NCBI RefSeq assembly: GCF_014205295.1
Contig: NZ_JACHNF010000001.1
Location: 7,564,001-7,628,000 of the forward strand
Direction: 5' to 3'
Length of the DNA stretch: 64,000 nt
Origin: Kribbella solani
Lineage (GTDB): Bacteria; Actinomycetota; Actinomycetes; Propionibacteriales; Kribbellaceae
Made by a program: the position numbers and the translations under genes. The stretch's first letter is position 1. Each line of letters starts with the position of its first letter. Below, in pieces: positions 51,501-59,091 of this stretch. The notes beneath the pieces are model-generated. The model was given only the letters and a program-made list of their open reading frames with translations. It did not search any database and was not told the DNA's origin.

Positions 51501-52211
51501 GGCGATCGTGTTCGAGAGCGTGAGCAGTCGGGCGTGCCGGGTTCGCTCGTGCGGACTTCGAAGGACGTCCGGGGCCGCGGGGTGGACGCCGAGGAGGCTG
51601 GCCAGCTCGGTCAGGGTCCGCTCGTCGAAACGTACTGCGGAGAGGCGGCCGAGGCCTTCGGAGCGGTGATGTTCGGCGAGTACGCCGATGATCCGGTCGC
51701 CGGAGAACAGGGCGGCGCCGGACATGCCGTCCCAGGGTGAGCGGCGCGGATCGGGGTCCGCGGCCGGCGGGCTGACGGTCACCTCGAGAGTGCCTTCGCG
51801 GCGATTCGACAGTGTCGCGAGCGTACCGTCGGCCTGGTGCGTGTCGCGGTAGCTGGCGTGGTCGCTCTCGGTCCGCAGCTTGAACCACGGGAAGCCGACC
51901 GCGCGTACGTGAAGACTCGCGGCCCGGTCGCCGATGCCGCCGAACCGCGCGATCGGGACCGGGTCACCGGCGGGGGTGATCGCGAGTACCGCGAGGTCGC
52001 CGGCCGACCAGACGACTTCGCCCGATGCGGACCATTCGCCGGGTATGTGGTCGGCGTCGAAGCGTACGCGGATGGATCGCGCGGCGGCGATCACGTGCGT
52101 CGCGGTCAGTACCAGACCCTGCCGAATCAGGTAGCCCGAGCCACGACGCTCGACCCCACCGGCCATCGTCACGATAACCTCGGCAACCCGATGCCCGTCG
52201 ACCTCCGTCAT
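48522..52211 (-). CDS. Trypsin-like protease fused to a STAND-type NTPase and helical repeat array
   Basis: 1,229 residues from ATG 52211. Residues 1-200: trypsin-like domain with full triad, His39 in VLTATHVIAAA, Asp72 in SAGDLAVLAI and Ser164 in WDGMSGAALFSG. Residues 235-520: P-loop NTPase with Walker A AEPWAGKSALLSW (Lys272) and Walker B LVLVVDGLDEDTG (Asp351), then LTSRTG, as in NACHT/STAND ATPases; the Walker A lacks its usual first Gly. A winged-helix-like part follows (GYVFSHDALRATAEEQLG). From about 600 to the end is a TPR-like helical array for ligand sensing. No signal peptide. It follows the Trypco2 gene by 43 bases. The layout matches NTP-dependent conflict systems in which threat sensing activates the protease. 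Confidence 0.9.
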   Translation of the reverse strand: MTEVDGHRVAEVIVTMAGGVERRGSGYLIRQGLVLTATHVIAAARSIRVRFDADHIPGEWSASGEVVWSAGDLAVLAITPAGDPVPIARFGGIGDRAASLHVRAVGFPWFKLRTESDHASYRDTHQADGTLATLSNRREGTLEVTVSPPAADPDPRRSPWDGMSGAALFSGDRIIGVLAEHHRSEGLGRLSAVRFDERTLTELASLLGVHPAAPDVLRSPHERTRHARLLTLSNTIAPDQLLDRTEELAELAAFCASDELCLWWQAEPWAGKSALLSWFVLHPPPGVEVVSFFVTRRLPGQSDSDAYLSAILPQLLPGSDEPDRFQALASAYESAAARAAEVGQRLVLVVDGLDEDTGSDLSRPSIASLLPRRVPPNLRIILTSRTGLSIPVDVRTDHPLRTYQLRRLSPSPHAVDLEREATNELVRVLRGPDRPVIGLLAASGGGLSKDDLAELTGRSRFDLAEQLAGVLGRSVRLTEAGYVFSHDALRATAEEQLGAEVAQRRRELRAWAETYQQRHWPEGTPDYLLRAYPHLLAAVGDLDGLLWCADDNERQDRLRAWTGADQLALSELFLAHRLNTMQPLPDLTVAMRLAVRRADLAAQYAGMPACLPSVLELLGEPTLAEALAYSVTDSRPRALVELAQVVADSDLARAWSLVRHVRDNAERIAAMAWLSDRAGDHRQASALAKTVDDYDVRVSICAHLAAAAEGAGDYARADEYTEQMDLYPVSRNSVVLARAQAAAGRGDRRRAESLYRSIRGYRPVWPHDFRSMSEDELLAEYSGGSVTCKQELAVAFAAKGNYRHAEECCRWEEYCRGPKGHHAEAYAVVAKHAALAGEREQARRFVAESRRIMASADRSAPLDRIGPIELILLAVAAGQLDRARSVVSSTSDPEVRIIRRCALAHALARQHELTAATAVLQNVAPTLLSWTDSSDSLINRRTAYEEAFPAALLTGDVELARRTFLAVYPDHYSRVQPILVAFASAGDLATLRSMIHGLPTATDRAAALLDLAQSLRPRHPTAAAELAREVFALLSGSRRDYDLYLVLEAATCTPRDAHAMVEYVRSVASAARFAELTFSVAQALATARDYPAAEATLASRSEDEHLTEIYAQLALAAVHNRDLEQAQVYRDRAVALLGQVPWDERRLYAYRIISEVTDKLGESSAADACASSIRAPFGQALVYLHLADKGAAGHVRRRLAEALWIDLPLDAIKRAVDLEPGALNALLSP

Positions 52212-52254
52212 ACCGGCCCGACCGTTGGCGACCGCTTCTCTTGCGGGTTCACCG

Positions 52255-52560
52255 TCAGCGTTCGCCGGGTGCGGGGTCGCCGGCGATCCACGGGCGTTCG
52301 CCGGGGCTCTTCGCCAGCCGGGGTTCGAGCGTGAGCTTGATCCGCTGGGTGGACTCGGTGCTGAACCGCGCGTCGGCGCCGGCATCGACCACCCAGAACC
52401 TGACCTTCGCCGTCGGCCCGGCCTCCTTGCCGACGACGACGTTCAGCTCCAGCTCGATCGGTCCCAGCTCGAACCGCAGGTCCTCGTCCGCGCCGTCCGC
52501 CAGCGCCGCCGACAACTCGGCGCGAAGCTGCGAGACCACCGTCGCCAACTCGATCTTCAC
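52255..52560 (-). CDS. Trypco2-domain protein (trypsin co-occurring domain 2)
   Basis: 101 residues: an N-terminal helix (IELATVVSQLRAELSAALAD) then strands LRFELGPIELELNVVVGKEA and AKVRFWVVDAGADARFSTES, ending QRIKLTLEPRL. This is the pattern I recall for the Trypco2 family, which recurs beside trypsin-STAND proteins and is thought to act as an adaptor or protease-associated domain. GTG 52560 has GGAGGG three to four bases upstream. It lies directly before the trypsin-STAND gene. Confidence 0.82.
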   Translation of the reverse strand: MKIELATVVSQLRAELSAALADGADEDLRFELGPIELELNVVVGKEAGPTAKVRFWVVDAGADARFSTESTQRIKLTLEPRLAKSPGERPWIAGDPAPGER

Positions 52561-52611
52561 GAACCCTCCATCAGTCCTGGACCGACACCCTAAGCGCGGG
52601 CCGGTTCGCGA

Positions 52612-53262
52612 TCAGTCGTCGAGCGTACGGTGGATGTCCTGCCAGGAGGTGAGTTTGCGGTCGAAGGGCCAGTCCCGCTGGGCGTCCGGGATCGCGTTGG
52701 CGTAGCGGTCCAGCGCGATCGGCGCCAGCACGCCGCCTGCCGCGGGGGATCGGTCGAGTACGAGCGCGAGCCGGATCGTGAACGTGGTCAGCCTGGTCAG
52801 CCGACCGTGATCCGGCGCAGTCTCAAGGTCCTTCAACTGACCGCGGAGCTGCTTGAGCGTACGCGCGGCCGCGCGGCGGGCGGATCGGCCTGTCGCCTGC
52901 TCGTCCGATGGGATGCCCAGGAGCTCAGCGACGGTTGCGAGACTCGCCTCCGGCGGATCGGACTTGCGGGCGGCCTGGATCGCGTCGGCGATCTGATCGA
53001 GGAGCGCGCCGAGCTGACGGACCAGGTCGGGTACGGTCCGGTCCGCGGTCTTCCGCCGGTTCGTCGCGAGGGCCTCGACCCGCGCGTACTCGGTCTCCAC
53101 CGTCGTACGCAGCGTGTCCGGCCAGTCGTCGAGCCCGGTCAGGTCCTCGTGCTGCGGCGCGGACGGGTTGAGATCACTGGCGTTCAGCGGCTTCGCGCCG
53201 GCCCGCGCCGCCGTGATCTCCTCTTCGAGCTTCTTCCGAGGTCCAGGAACAATTGAGCTCAC
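52612..53262 (-). CDS. Hypothetical helical protein in the trypsin-STAND operon
   Basis: 216 residues, almost entirely alpha-helical and charged (SSIVPGPRKKLEEEITAARA, DRTVPDLVRQLGALLDQIAD, AARTLKQLRGQLKDLETAPD), with no signal peptide or membrane helix. No family recognised. GTG 53262 overlaps the MFS stop (GTGA) and the gene ends 51 bases before Trypco2, so it is part of the same transcription unit. It could be an adaptor, a protease substrate or an effector of the system. Confidence 0.75.
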   Translation of the reverse strand: MSSIVPGPRKKLEEEITAARAGAKPLNASDLNPSAPQHEDLTGLDDWPDTLRTTVETEYARVEALATNRRKTADRTVPDLVRQLGALLDQIADAIQAARKSDPPEASLATVAELLGIPSDEQATGRSARRAAARTLKQLRGQLKDLETAPDHGRLTRLTTFTIRLALVLDRSPAAGGVLAPIALDRYANAIPDAQRDWPFDRKLTSWQDIHRTLDD

Positions 53263-54470
53263 GCGTCCAGCCTACGCAAGTTCCACACTGACGGTACGAC
53301 GAGTGTGATCACGGTGATCAGTACGAAGAGCCCGGCGCCGTACAGCTCGACGGCTTTCGCGCTGATCGCGGCCGCGAGGTAGCCGACGGTCAGCTGACCC
53401 AGCGGGCCCGCGATGAACGAGCCCAGCATGTCGTACGAGGCAACCCGCGAAAGCTTGTCGATCGGTACCTGCTGGCCGAGCGCGGTCTCCCAGCTGATCC
53501 CGAAGATGCCGAAACCGACGCCGAGCAGGAACGCCGACACCGCCATCACCGGGGTCTTCGGGTACAGGGCGAGTGCCAGCAGCACCGGGACGGTCAGGAG
53601 CATGCCCAGCATGCCGATCCGGAGCGGGCGGCGCGGCCGGAGGCGGAGCATCAGCACGCCGCTCGTCACCAGACCGGCGCCGAAACACGCGCTCACCAGA
53701 CCCCAGCCGGCGCGGCCGAACGTACGGTCCGCGATGACCGGGCCGAGGGTTTGGTAGCAGGCGGTGAAGATCAGGTTCAGGAGTCCGAAGGCGAGGACGA
53801 TCACCCAGACCCACTGCCGCGACACGAACTCGCTCCAGCCCTCGCGCAGGTCGGTCAGTACGGAGCCGGCGGTCCGCGCGATCCGTGGAATCGTCAACCT
53901 GGACAGCAAGAACGCGCCGATCAGGAAGGAGAGCCCGTCGACCGCGAGGCCGATCCCCGGACCGGTCAGTCCGACGATCACGCCCGCGACCGCGCCGCCG
54001 CCGATCATCGCCGCCGACCGTGCGAAGCCCGCGATCGCGTTCGCCTGCGGCAGTTCGGCGCGATCCACGATCGACGGCAGGATGCCCGTCATCGCCGGCA
54101 TCACGAACGCGGCCGCGGTCCCGTTCACCGCCTCGATCGCCGCCAGCTGCCAGATCGTCGCGTGCCCGCTGAGCACCAGCGCCGCCGCCAGTCCCTGGGT
54201 GAGTCCGCTGACCGTGTTGGCCACCACCAGCACCAGATGCCGCGGCAGGCGGTCCGCGATCACGCCACCGATCAGCATGAACACGATGTTCGGAATGCTC
54301 CGCGCCGCCAGCACGATCCCGACCGCACTCGCCGAATCCGAAACATCCAGCACCGCGAACACCAACGCCACCGGCGCGATCGTCGACCCGAGAATCGAAA
54401 CGAACCGAGCCGAAACGAACACCCGCACATCCCGGCGCCGCAAAACCGCCAGATCCCGCCGGAACCCCAC
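53259..54470 (-). CDS. MFS transporter, enterobactin exporter/MdfA-like group
   Basis: 403 residues with about 12 membrane helices. ARSIPNIVFMLIGGVIADRL carries the GxxxDR motif after helix 2; IGAFLLSRLTIP ends the first half; SWETALGQQVPIDKLSRVAS is typical of the MFS_3 (EntS-like) exporters. GTG 54470 starts where the family homology starts; the frame is open far upstream but runs through non-coding, repeat-bearing DNA. It is first gene of the operon leading to the trypsin-STAND gene, although a functional link is not evident. Confidence 0.88.
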   Translation of the reverse strand: MGFRRDLAVLRRRDVRVFVSARFVSILGSTIAPVALVFAVLDVSDSASAVGIVLAARSIPNIVFMLIGGVIADRLPRHLVLVVANTVSGLTQGLAAALVLSGHATIWQLAAIEAVNGTAAAFVMPAMTGILPSIVDRAELPQANAIAGFARSAAMIGGGAVAGVIVGLTGPGIGLAVDGLSFLIGAFLLSRLTIPRIARTAGSVLTDLREGWSEFVSRQWVWVIVLAFGLLNLIFTACYQTLGPVIADRTFGRAGWGLVSACFGAGLVTSGVLMLRLRPRRPLRIGMLGMLLTVPVLLALALYPKTPVMAVSAFLLGVGFGIFGISWETALGQQVPIDKLSRVASYDMLGSFIAGPLGQLTVGYLAAAISAKAVELYGAGLFVLITVITLVVPSVWNLRRLDA

Positions 54471-54803
54471 CCTCCAACCCCCTCCCCAAAACCCGCCCGA
54501 TCCTAACCACCCCCTCCACACGGCCTCCGCCTCCACCCCAGTTCGCCAGGCGAATCCGCCGCCACCGCTATCGCCGCCACCGGTCGAACCCTGTGTTTGA
54601 CGGGGCATCCCCGGAGCTGCAGGGTTGCCCCCTCGAAATTCCAGGGGGCAACCCTGCATCCGAGCGGGCAAGCTCTCCGGCCAAACGGGGGCTGAGAGTC
54701 CAGTGGGGAAGTGGTATGGGCGGTTGTCTGTCGTTGTCACTGGGGGTGATGGGGGGAATGCGGGTAGGTTGAGGTATTGGTCCCTCGAAATGCAGGAGGC
54801 TCC
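54471..54803. other. Intergenic region with family B repeat
   Basis: 333 bases between the divergent MFS and CBS genes. It carries the family B palindrome at 54619-54657 and no convincing gene. Promoters for both genes should lie here; AGGAGG near 54789 is the CBS ribosome site. Confidence 0.6.
54619..54657. repeat. Dispersed palindromic repeat, family B, copy 2
   Basis: 15-bp perfect arms (54619-54633 and 54643-54657, core GGTTGCCCCCT) around loop CGAAATTCC. The core matches copy 1 at 38140-38170. Confidence 0.8.
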
Positions 54804-55229
54804 GTGAAGATCAATGACGTGCTGCGTGGTAAGGGTAGTCAGGTCGTCACCATCTCCCCAGAAGCCACTGTCACCGAACTGCTCGCCCTGCTGGCCGAAC
54901 ACAACATCGGCGCGGTGGTGGTGAGCGCGGACGGGGCGTCGGTTGCCGGGATTGTTTCCGAGCGTGACGTGGTCCGGTTGTGGAACGGTACGCCGGATGC
55001 CGGTGAAGTCCGGGTGAGCGCGATCATGACCGCCGAGGTGCACACGTGTACGCCGGATGACCTGATCGACAACCTGATGCGGATGATGACGGATCGGCGG
55101 ATCCGGCACGTGCCGGTCGTTGTCGACGGCAATCTTGCCGGGCTGGTGAGTATCGGGGACGTGGTCAAGTCCCGGATCGGTGAGCTCGAGTTCGAGAAGG
55201 AGCAACTCTCCAACTACATCAGCAGCTGA
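54804..55229 (+). CDS. Two-CBS-domain protein
   Basis: 141 residues forming one Bateman module: CBS1 at about 5-65 (VVTISPEATVTELLALLAEH, GIVSERDVVR) and CBS2 at about 75-130 (MTAEVHTCTPDDLIDNLMRM, GLVSIGDVVKSRI). Such stand-alone modules bind adenine nucleotides and modulate partner proteins. GTG 54804 has AGGAGG four bases upstream. Its stop touches that of the convergent DUF4190 gene. Confidence 0.92.
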   Translation: MKINDVLRGKGSQVVTISPEATVTELLALLAEHNIGAVVVSADGASVAGIVSERDVVRLWNGTPDAGEVRVSAIMTAEVHTCTPDDLIDNLMRMMTDRRIRHVPVVVDGNLAGLVSIGDVVKSRIGELEFEKEQLSNYISS

Positions 55230-55625
55230 TCAGATGGTGACGACGAAGACCATCGTCACCAGTACGAACAGCAGCCCGGCGCCGAGCAGGACCGTGCCGA
55301 TCAGGCCGCAGATCTGCCCGGCCTGAGCCATGCCCCGGTTGTTGTACACGCCTGGCGTCGCGTCGATCTCCCGTACAGCCTGCCGGCCGAGCCACCACGC
55401 GATCGGTGACAGGAACAGCAACCCGGTGCAGAAGGCAACGACCCCGAGCACGAGCGCGACCGTCGCCTGCGAGTGGTCGCGCGGTACGCCGTACGCGGGC
55501 AGGTCCTGGTAGCCGGGCTGCAGTTGGTACCGGGTCAGCTCGGGGGACTGGGTCAGCTCGGGGGGCTGGGTCGGCTCGCGGTACTGGGCTGGCTCGCGGT
55601 ACTGGGTCGGCTCGGGGTAGGTCAT
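55230..55625 (-). CDS. DUF4190-like small membrane protein
   Basis: 131 residues. A proline/glutamine/tyrosine-rich repetitive N-terminus (PEPTQYREPAQYREPTQPP) precedes two membrane helices (about 53-75 and 103-128). The core VALVLGVVAFCTGLLFLSPI and AWWLGRQAVREID match DUF4190. Role unknown; the repeat tail is likely cytoplasmic. Confidence 0.82.
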   Translation of the reverse strand: MTYPEPTQYREPAQYREPTQPPELTQSPELTRYQLQPGYQDLPAYGVPRDHSQATVALVLGVVAFCTGLLFLSPIAWWLGRQAVREIDATPGVYNNRGMAQAGQICGLIGTVLLGAGLLFVLVTMVFVVTI

Positions 55626-55671
55626 CGCGGTTCCTCCGCTCAGCGGCTGAGCGGAGGAACCTTGCGTTCCG

Positions 55672-57021
55672 TCAGCCCAGCTCGATCAGGTCGCCGAGGT
55701 CGAGGCCCGCGAGCTGCGGGCGTACGTCCTTCGCTTCCCCTACGACGACGACCAGTAGCCCATCGGTTCCGACGTATCGCCGGTAGGCCTCGGTGGCGTC
55801 GGCCGCGGTGGTGGCGGCGATCTGCGCGAGGTACGTGTCGGCGAAGTCCACCGGTACGCCGTTGGCGATGTTGCTGCCGACCTGCTGCGCCACCGAGTCG
55901 GCCTGCTCGTACCGGAGGGGGGCGGTCCGGATCAGGCTGTCCTTCGCCTCCTGGACCTCCTGCTCGGTCAGCCCGTCGCGGGCCGCGCGCAGGATCCGCA
56001 GCGCGTCACCGATCGCGGCGCCGGTCACCTCGGTGCGTACGGCGCCACCGAGGCTGAACGTCCCGCCCTTGCGCGGCGCGGCGAAGCTGGTCCGCGTCCC
56101 GTACGTGTACCCCTTCTCCTCCCGCAGCACCGTGTCGACGCGCGAGGTGATCGTCCCGCCGACGACATGGTTCGCGACCGCGGCCGAGCCCCACGCGGGG
56201 TCGCGCCGGTCCGGTCCCGCGCAGCCGATCAGCAGCTGGCTCTGCACCGAGCCGGGCCGGTCGACCAGTACGACGCGGTTGCCCGGCAGGTAGATCGGCT
56301 CTTGCGACTCCAGCGCGGGTCCGGCCGAGGACGTCCAGCTACCGAAGGCGGAATCGATGATCCCGGCAACATCCACCCCGGTCGCGTCACCGGCGAACAG
56401 GATCTCCGCACGCTCCGGCCCGATGTTGTTCCGGTAGAAGTCCGCGACCTGGACGTTGGTCAGCGGCCGGATCGTGTCCGGCGTACCCGCGGTCGGCCGG
56501 GAGCGTCGCGTCGACGGGCCGAACAGATGCGCCGCGAACGCTTCCCTGGCCCGGTACCCGGCGTTGGCGCGCTCCTGGTTGATCTCACCGAGCCGGATCG
56601 TCACGTGCCGCCCGACATCGGCCTGGTTGAACGCCGGCCGGGTGATCGCCTCGGCCAGCAACTGCACGGCCGGCTCGAGGTGCGACACCGGCACCGAGAT
56701 CTCCACGTGTAGTGCATCCGAGCTGACATCGACCCCGTACGCGGCGCCGTGCCGCTCCAGTGCGGCGGCGAACTCGTTCGCGGAGTGCAGCTCGGTACCT
56801 TCGTCGAGGGTCCGCGACATGATCGTCGCGACGCCTTCGAGCTCACGTGGTTCGGCGATCAGCGGCATCGCGATCGTGACCCGGACGGTCGCCACGTACT
56901 GCCCCGGCCGGTCGAAGACGTGCACCGGCGTACCGACCGCGGTCCGGGTGGTGACCGACTCCGGGAACTTCCACGGACCCGGCGCGCCGACAGCCGGCGG
57001 CGTGGTCAGAACCTGGCTCAT
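55672..57021 (-). CDS. M16-family peptidase-like protein, non-catalytic subunit
   Basis: 449 residues with the M16 double-domain fold (AMPLIAEPRELEGVATIMSR, LLIGCAGPDRRDPAWGSAAV, LREEKGYTYGTRTSF with the R/Y pair of the C-terminal domain). The zinc motif HxxEH is absent, so it is the partner subunit. It starts by ATGA overlap with the catalytic gene. The two would form a heterodimeric chamber degrading small peptides. Confidence 0.9.
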   Translation of the reverse strand: MSQVLTTPPAVGAPGPWKFPESVTTRTAVGTPVHVFDRPGQYVATVRVTIAMPLIAEPRELEGVATIMSRTLDEGTELHSANEFAAALERHGAAYGVDVSSDALHVEISVPVSHLEPAVQLLAEAITRPAFNQADVGRHVTIRLGEINQERANAGYRAREAFAAHLFGPSTRRSRPTAGTPDTIRPLTNVQVADFYRNNIGPERAEILFAGDATGVDVAGIIDSAFGSWTSSAGPALESQEPIYLPGNRVVLVDRPGSVQSQLLIGCAGPDRRDPAWGSAAVANHVVGGTITSRVDTVLREEKGYTYGTRTSFAAPRKGGTFSLGGAVRTEVTGAAIGDALRILRAARDGLTEQEVQEAKDSLIRTAPLRYEQADSVAQQVGSNIANGVPVDFADTYLAQIAATTAADATEAYRRYVGTDGLLVVVVGEAKDVRPQLAGLDLGDLIELG

Positions 57022-58334
57022 TCCTGCTCTCCCGACTCTTCTGCAGCTTCGGCGGCCTCGGCGGCGGCTTCACCGCGACGGTAGCTGACCTGCACTCGGC
57101 CGGCCGCGCGAATCCATTGGGCGGCGGCCGCCTGGACCTGCTCGACGGTCACGGCCTGCACCTGGTCGATCCGGGTGTTGATCCGGTTCGCGTCACCGAA
57201 CAGCAGGGCGTGGTGCGAGATCTCGTCCGCGCGGCCGGCGCACGTCGCCAACTGCTCGAGCCAGTCGCGCTCGGCCTGCGCCTGTACGGTCGCCAGCTCG
57301 TCCTCGGTGACGCCGTCGGCGGCGAGTTTCTCGATCTCCTCGAGCAGCGCGTCCTCGACCTTCCGCAGGTCGATCCCGTCGGACGCGATCCCCGTCAGCG
57401 TCCCGAACGAGACGCCGCCGATCAGCGGCAGCGCGCCGCCCGACACCGACTGGGCGATCTGCTCGTCGCGGACCAGCCGCCGGTTCAGCCGGCCGCTCTG
57501 GCCGGCCGCGAGAATGTCGAGCGCGAGCCCGGCCGCGTCCAGCTCCGGCGTGCCGTCGACCGGCAACCGGAACATCATCGTGACCAGGTCGGACGGTACG
57601 TCGGACTCCACGTCGTCACGGCGCACGTCCGTCATCGGGCCGATCGTCCCGTCCGGCGCGGGCGGCGGCGCCGGAATCGCGGGCAGGTGCCCGAAGTACC
57701 GCTTCGCCGCGTCGAACGCGTCTTCCTCGGACACGTCGCCGACGATCGTCAGGACCGCGTTGTTCGGGCCGTAGTACTTGCGGAAGAACGCGTGCACGTC
57801 CTCCAGCGACGCGGCGTCGAGATCGGCCATCGAGCCGATCGTCATGTGCGCGTACGGATGGTCCGCGGGGAAGGCGAGCTTCACCAGGCGCTCGTACGAG
57901 TCACCGTACGGCCGGTTGTCGTAGCTTTGCCGCTTCTCCTCCTTGACCACGTCCCGCTGGTTGTCCAGGTTCTCCTGGTTGACCGCGTCCAGCAGGTACC
58001 CCATCCGGTCCGCCTCGAGCCAAAGCGCGAGGTCCAGGCCGCCGCTGGGCAGTGACTCGAAGTAGTTCGTGCGGTCGAAGAAGGTGCTCGCGTTCAGGCT
58101 CGCGCCGGCCGTCTCCAGCAGGCTGAAGTGCTGACCGGAGGCCACGTTGCGAGATCCCTGGAACATCAGGTGCTCGAACAGGTGCGCGAACCCGGTCAGG
58201 CCCGGCGGTTCGTGGCGCGACCCGACGTCGTACCAGAGGTTGACGGCGACGATCGGGACCGCGCGGTCCGAGCTGACGACGACCCGCAGGCCGTTGTCGA
58301 GCGTCTGCTCCGCGATGGGGTACGTCAAGGGCAT
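57018..58334 (-). CDS. M16-family zinc metallopeptidase, catalytic subunit
   Basis: 438 residues. The inverted zinc motif HLFEH is in LTGFAHLFEHLMFQGSRNVA near 52-56; the distal Glu is in the ENLDNQRDVVKEEKRQSYDN helix. PYAHMTIGSMADLDAASLED and NNAVLTIVGDV complete the family. A poly-Ala/Glu tail ends the protein. ATG 58334 has AAGGTGG five bases upstream. No signal peptide, so it is cytoplasmic. Confidence 0.94.
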   Translation of the reverse strand: MPLTYPIAEQTLDNGLRVVVSSDRAVPIVAVNLWYDVGSRHEPPGLTGFAHLFEHLMFQGSRNVASGQHFSLLETAGASLNASTFFDRTNYFESLPSGGLDLALWLEADRMGYLLDAVNQENLDNQRDVVKEEKRQSYDNRPYGDSYERLVKLAFPADHPYAHMTIGSMADLDAASLEDVHAFFRKYYGPNNAVLTIVGDVSEEDAFDAAKRYFGHLPAIPAPPPAPDGTIGPMTDVRRDDVESDVPSDLVTMMFRLPVDGTPELDAAGLALDILAAGQSGRLNRRLVRDEQIAQSVSGGALPLIGGVSFGTLTGIASDGIDLRKVEDALLEEIEKLAADGVTEDELATVQAQAERDWLEQLATCAGRADEISHHALLFGDANRINTRIDQVQAVTVEQVQAAAAQWIRAAGRVQVSYRRGEAAAEAAEAAEESGEQE

Positions 58335-58450
58335 ACCGGCCACCTTACGTGGTCACGGAACTCGTTACCGGTGGGTTGTCGATTTCGGGTCCGGTCGCGC
58401 ATCGGGATGGTGAATGCTGGAATCAGGAGCGATTGGAGAGGTGAGTCACG

Positions 58451-58798
58451 GTGGGCAAGTACCTGGTGATGATCTACGACGACGAGGCGAAGTGGGACGC
58501 GGCCGATCCGTCGGTGATGGCGCGCAACGACGTGAACCATCGGGCCTTCGTGGCCGCTAACGGGGCCGCGATCCGGGGTGCCGGGCAACTCGACGGGAGC
58601 ACGACCGCCACGTCGATCCGCTCGGACGGGAACGGCGGGCACGTGGTCACGGACGGCGTTTTCGCCGAGACCAAGGAGGTGATGGGCGGGTACTACCTGA
58701 TCGAGGCAGCCGACCTGGACGAGGCACTCGCGATCGCCAAACAGGTCCCGTCCCCCATGGGCGGCGTAGAGGTCAGACCGCTGGTCAACGGTGACTGA
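58451..58798 (+). CDS. YCII-related (DGPF-type) protein
   Basis: 115 residues: KYLVMIYDDEAKWDAADPSV at the start, FAETKEVMGGYYLIEAADLD and EALAIAKQVPSPMGGVEVRP follow the YCII fold. Such proteins are the standard genomic partner of ECF42 sigma factors, one of which follows 282 bases downstream. GTG 58451 has GGAGAGG upstream. Its biochemical function is unknown. Confidence 0.9.
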   Translation: MGKYLVMIYDDEAKWDAADPSVMARNDVNHRAFVAANGAAIRGAGQLDGSTTATSIRSDGNGGHVVTDGVFAETKEVMGGYYLIEAADLDEALAIAKQVPSPMGGVEVRPLVNGD

Positions 58799-58871
58799 AT
58801 CACCCACGCCGGCGATGGTGCCGACGGGTGTCCCGATGGTTTCGTCAAGCGGTTGCTGCTGCGATGTTGGG

Positions 58872-58893
58872 CTCCCCAAACCGGTTTGGGGAG
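58872..58893. promoter_or_regulatory. 22-bp palindrome, copy 1, upstream of the ECF42 gene
   Basis: Perfect palindrome with half-site CTCCCCAAACC. Its centre is 72 bp from that of the second copy. Confidence 0.75.
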
Positions 58894-58943
58894 GGTGGGT
58901 GCGTGGTGCGGGGAGTGTTGTACTCCGGGAATGGGCTGCTGGG

Positions 58944-58965
58944 CGCCCCAAACCGGTTTGGGGCG
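58944..58965. promoter_or_regulatory. 22-bp palindrome, copy 2, upstream of the ECF42 gene
   Basis: Perfect palindrome with half-site CGCCCCAAACC, sharing the core CCCCAAACCGGTTTGGGG with copy 1. Confidence 0.75.
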
Positions 58966-59010
58966 GCGGCGTGGCGGAAGCGGTGGGGGTGGCGGAATCG
59001 GTGGGGCGGG

Positions 59011-59091
59011 GTGGCGGACGCGGTGATGGTGGTGGAAGTGGAGGGGTGACTGACGCGGTGATGGTGGTGGAGGTGGAGGGGTGACTGACGC
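59011..59091. repeat. 35-bp tandem duplication over the ECF42 start region
   Basis: Units begin at 59011, 59046 and (partial) 59081. Each carries a purine-rich ribosome site and the last two a GTGACTGACGCGGTG start. The 59046 copy opens a 12-codon frame whose TGA overlaps the real GTG at 59081. Confidence 0.8.

Noticed and set aside
54471..55205. Long N-terminal extension of the MFS transporter
   Set aside because: It would run antisense to the CBS gene and through a palindromic repeat; MFS homology starts at about 54470.
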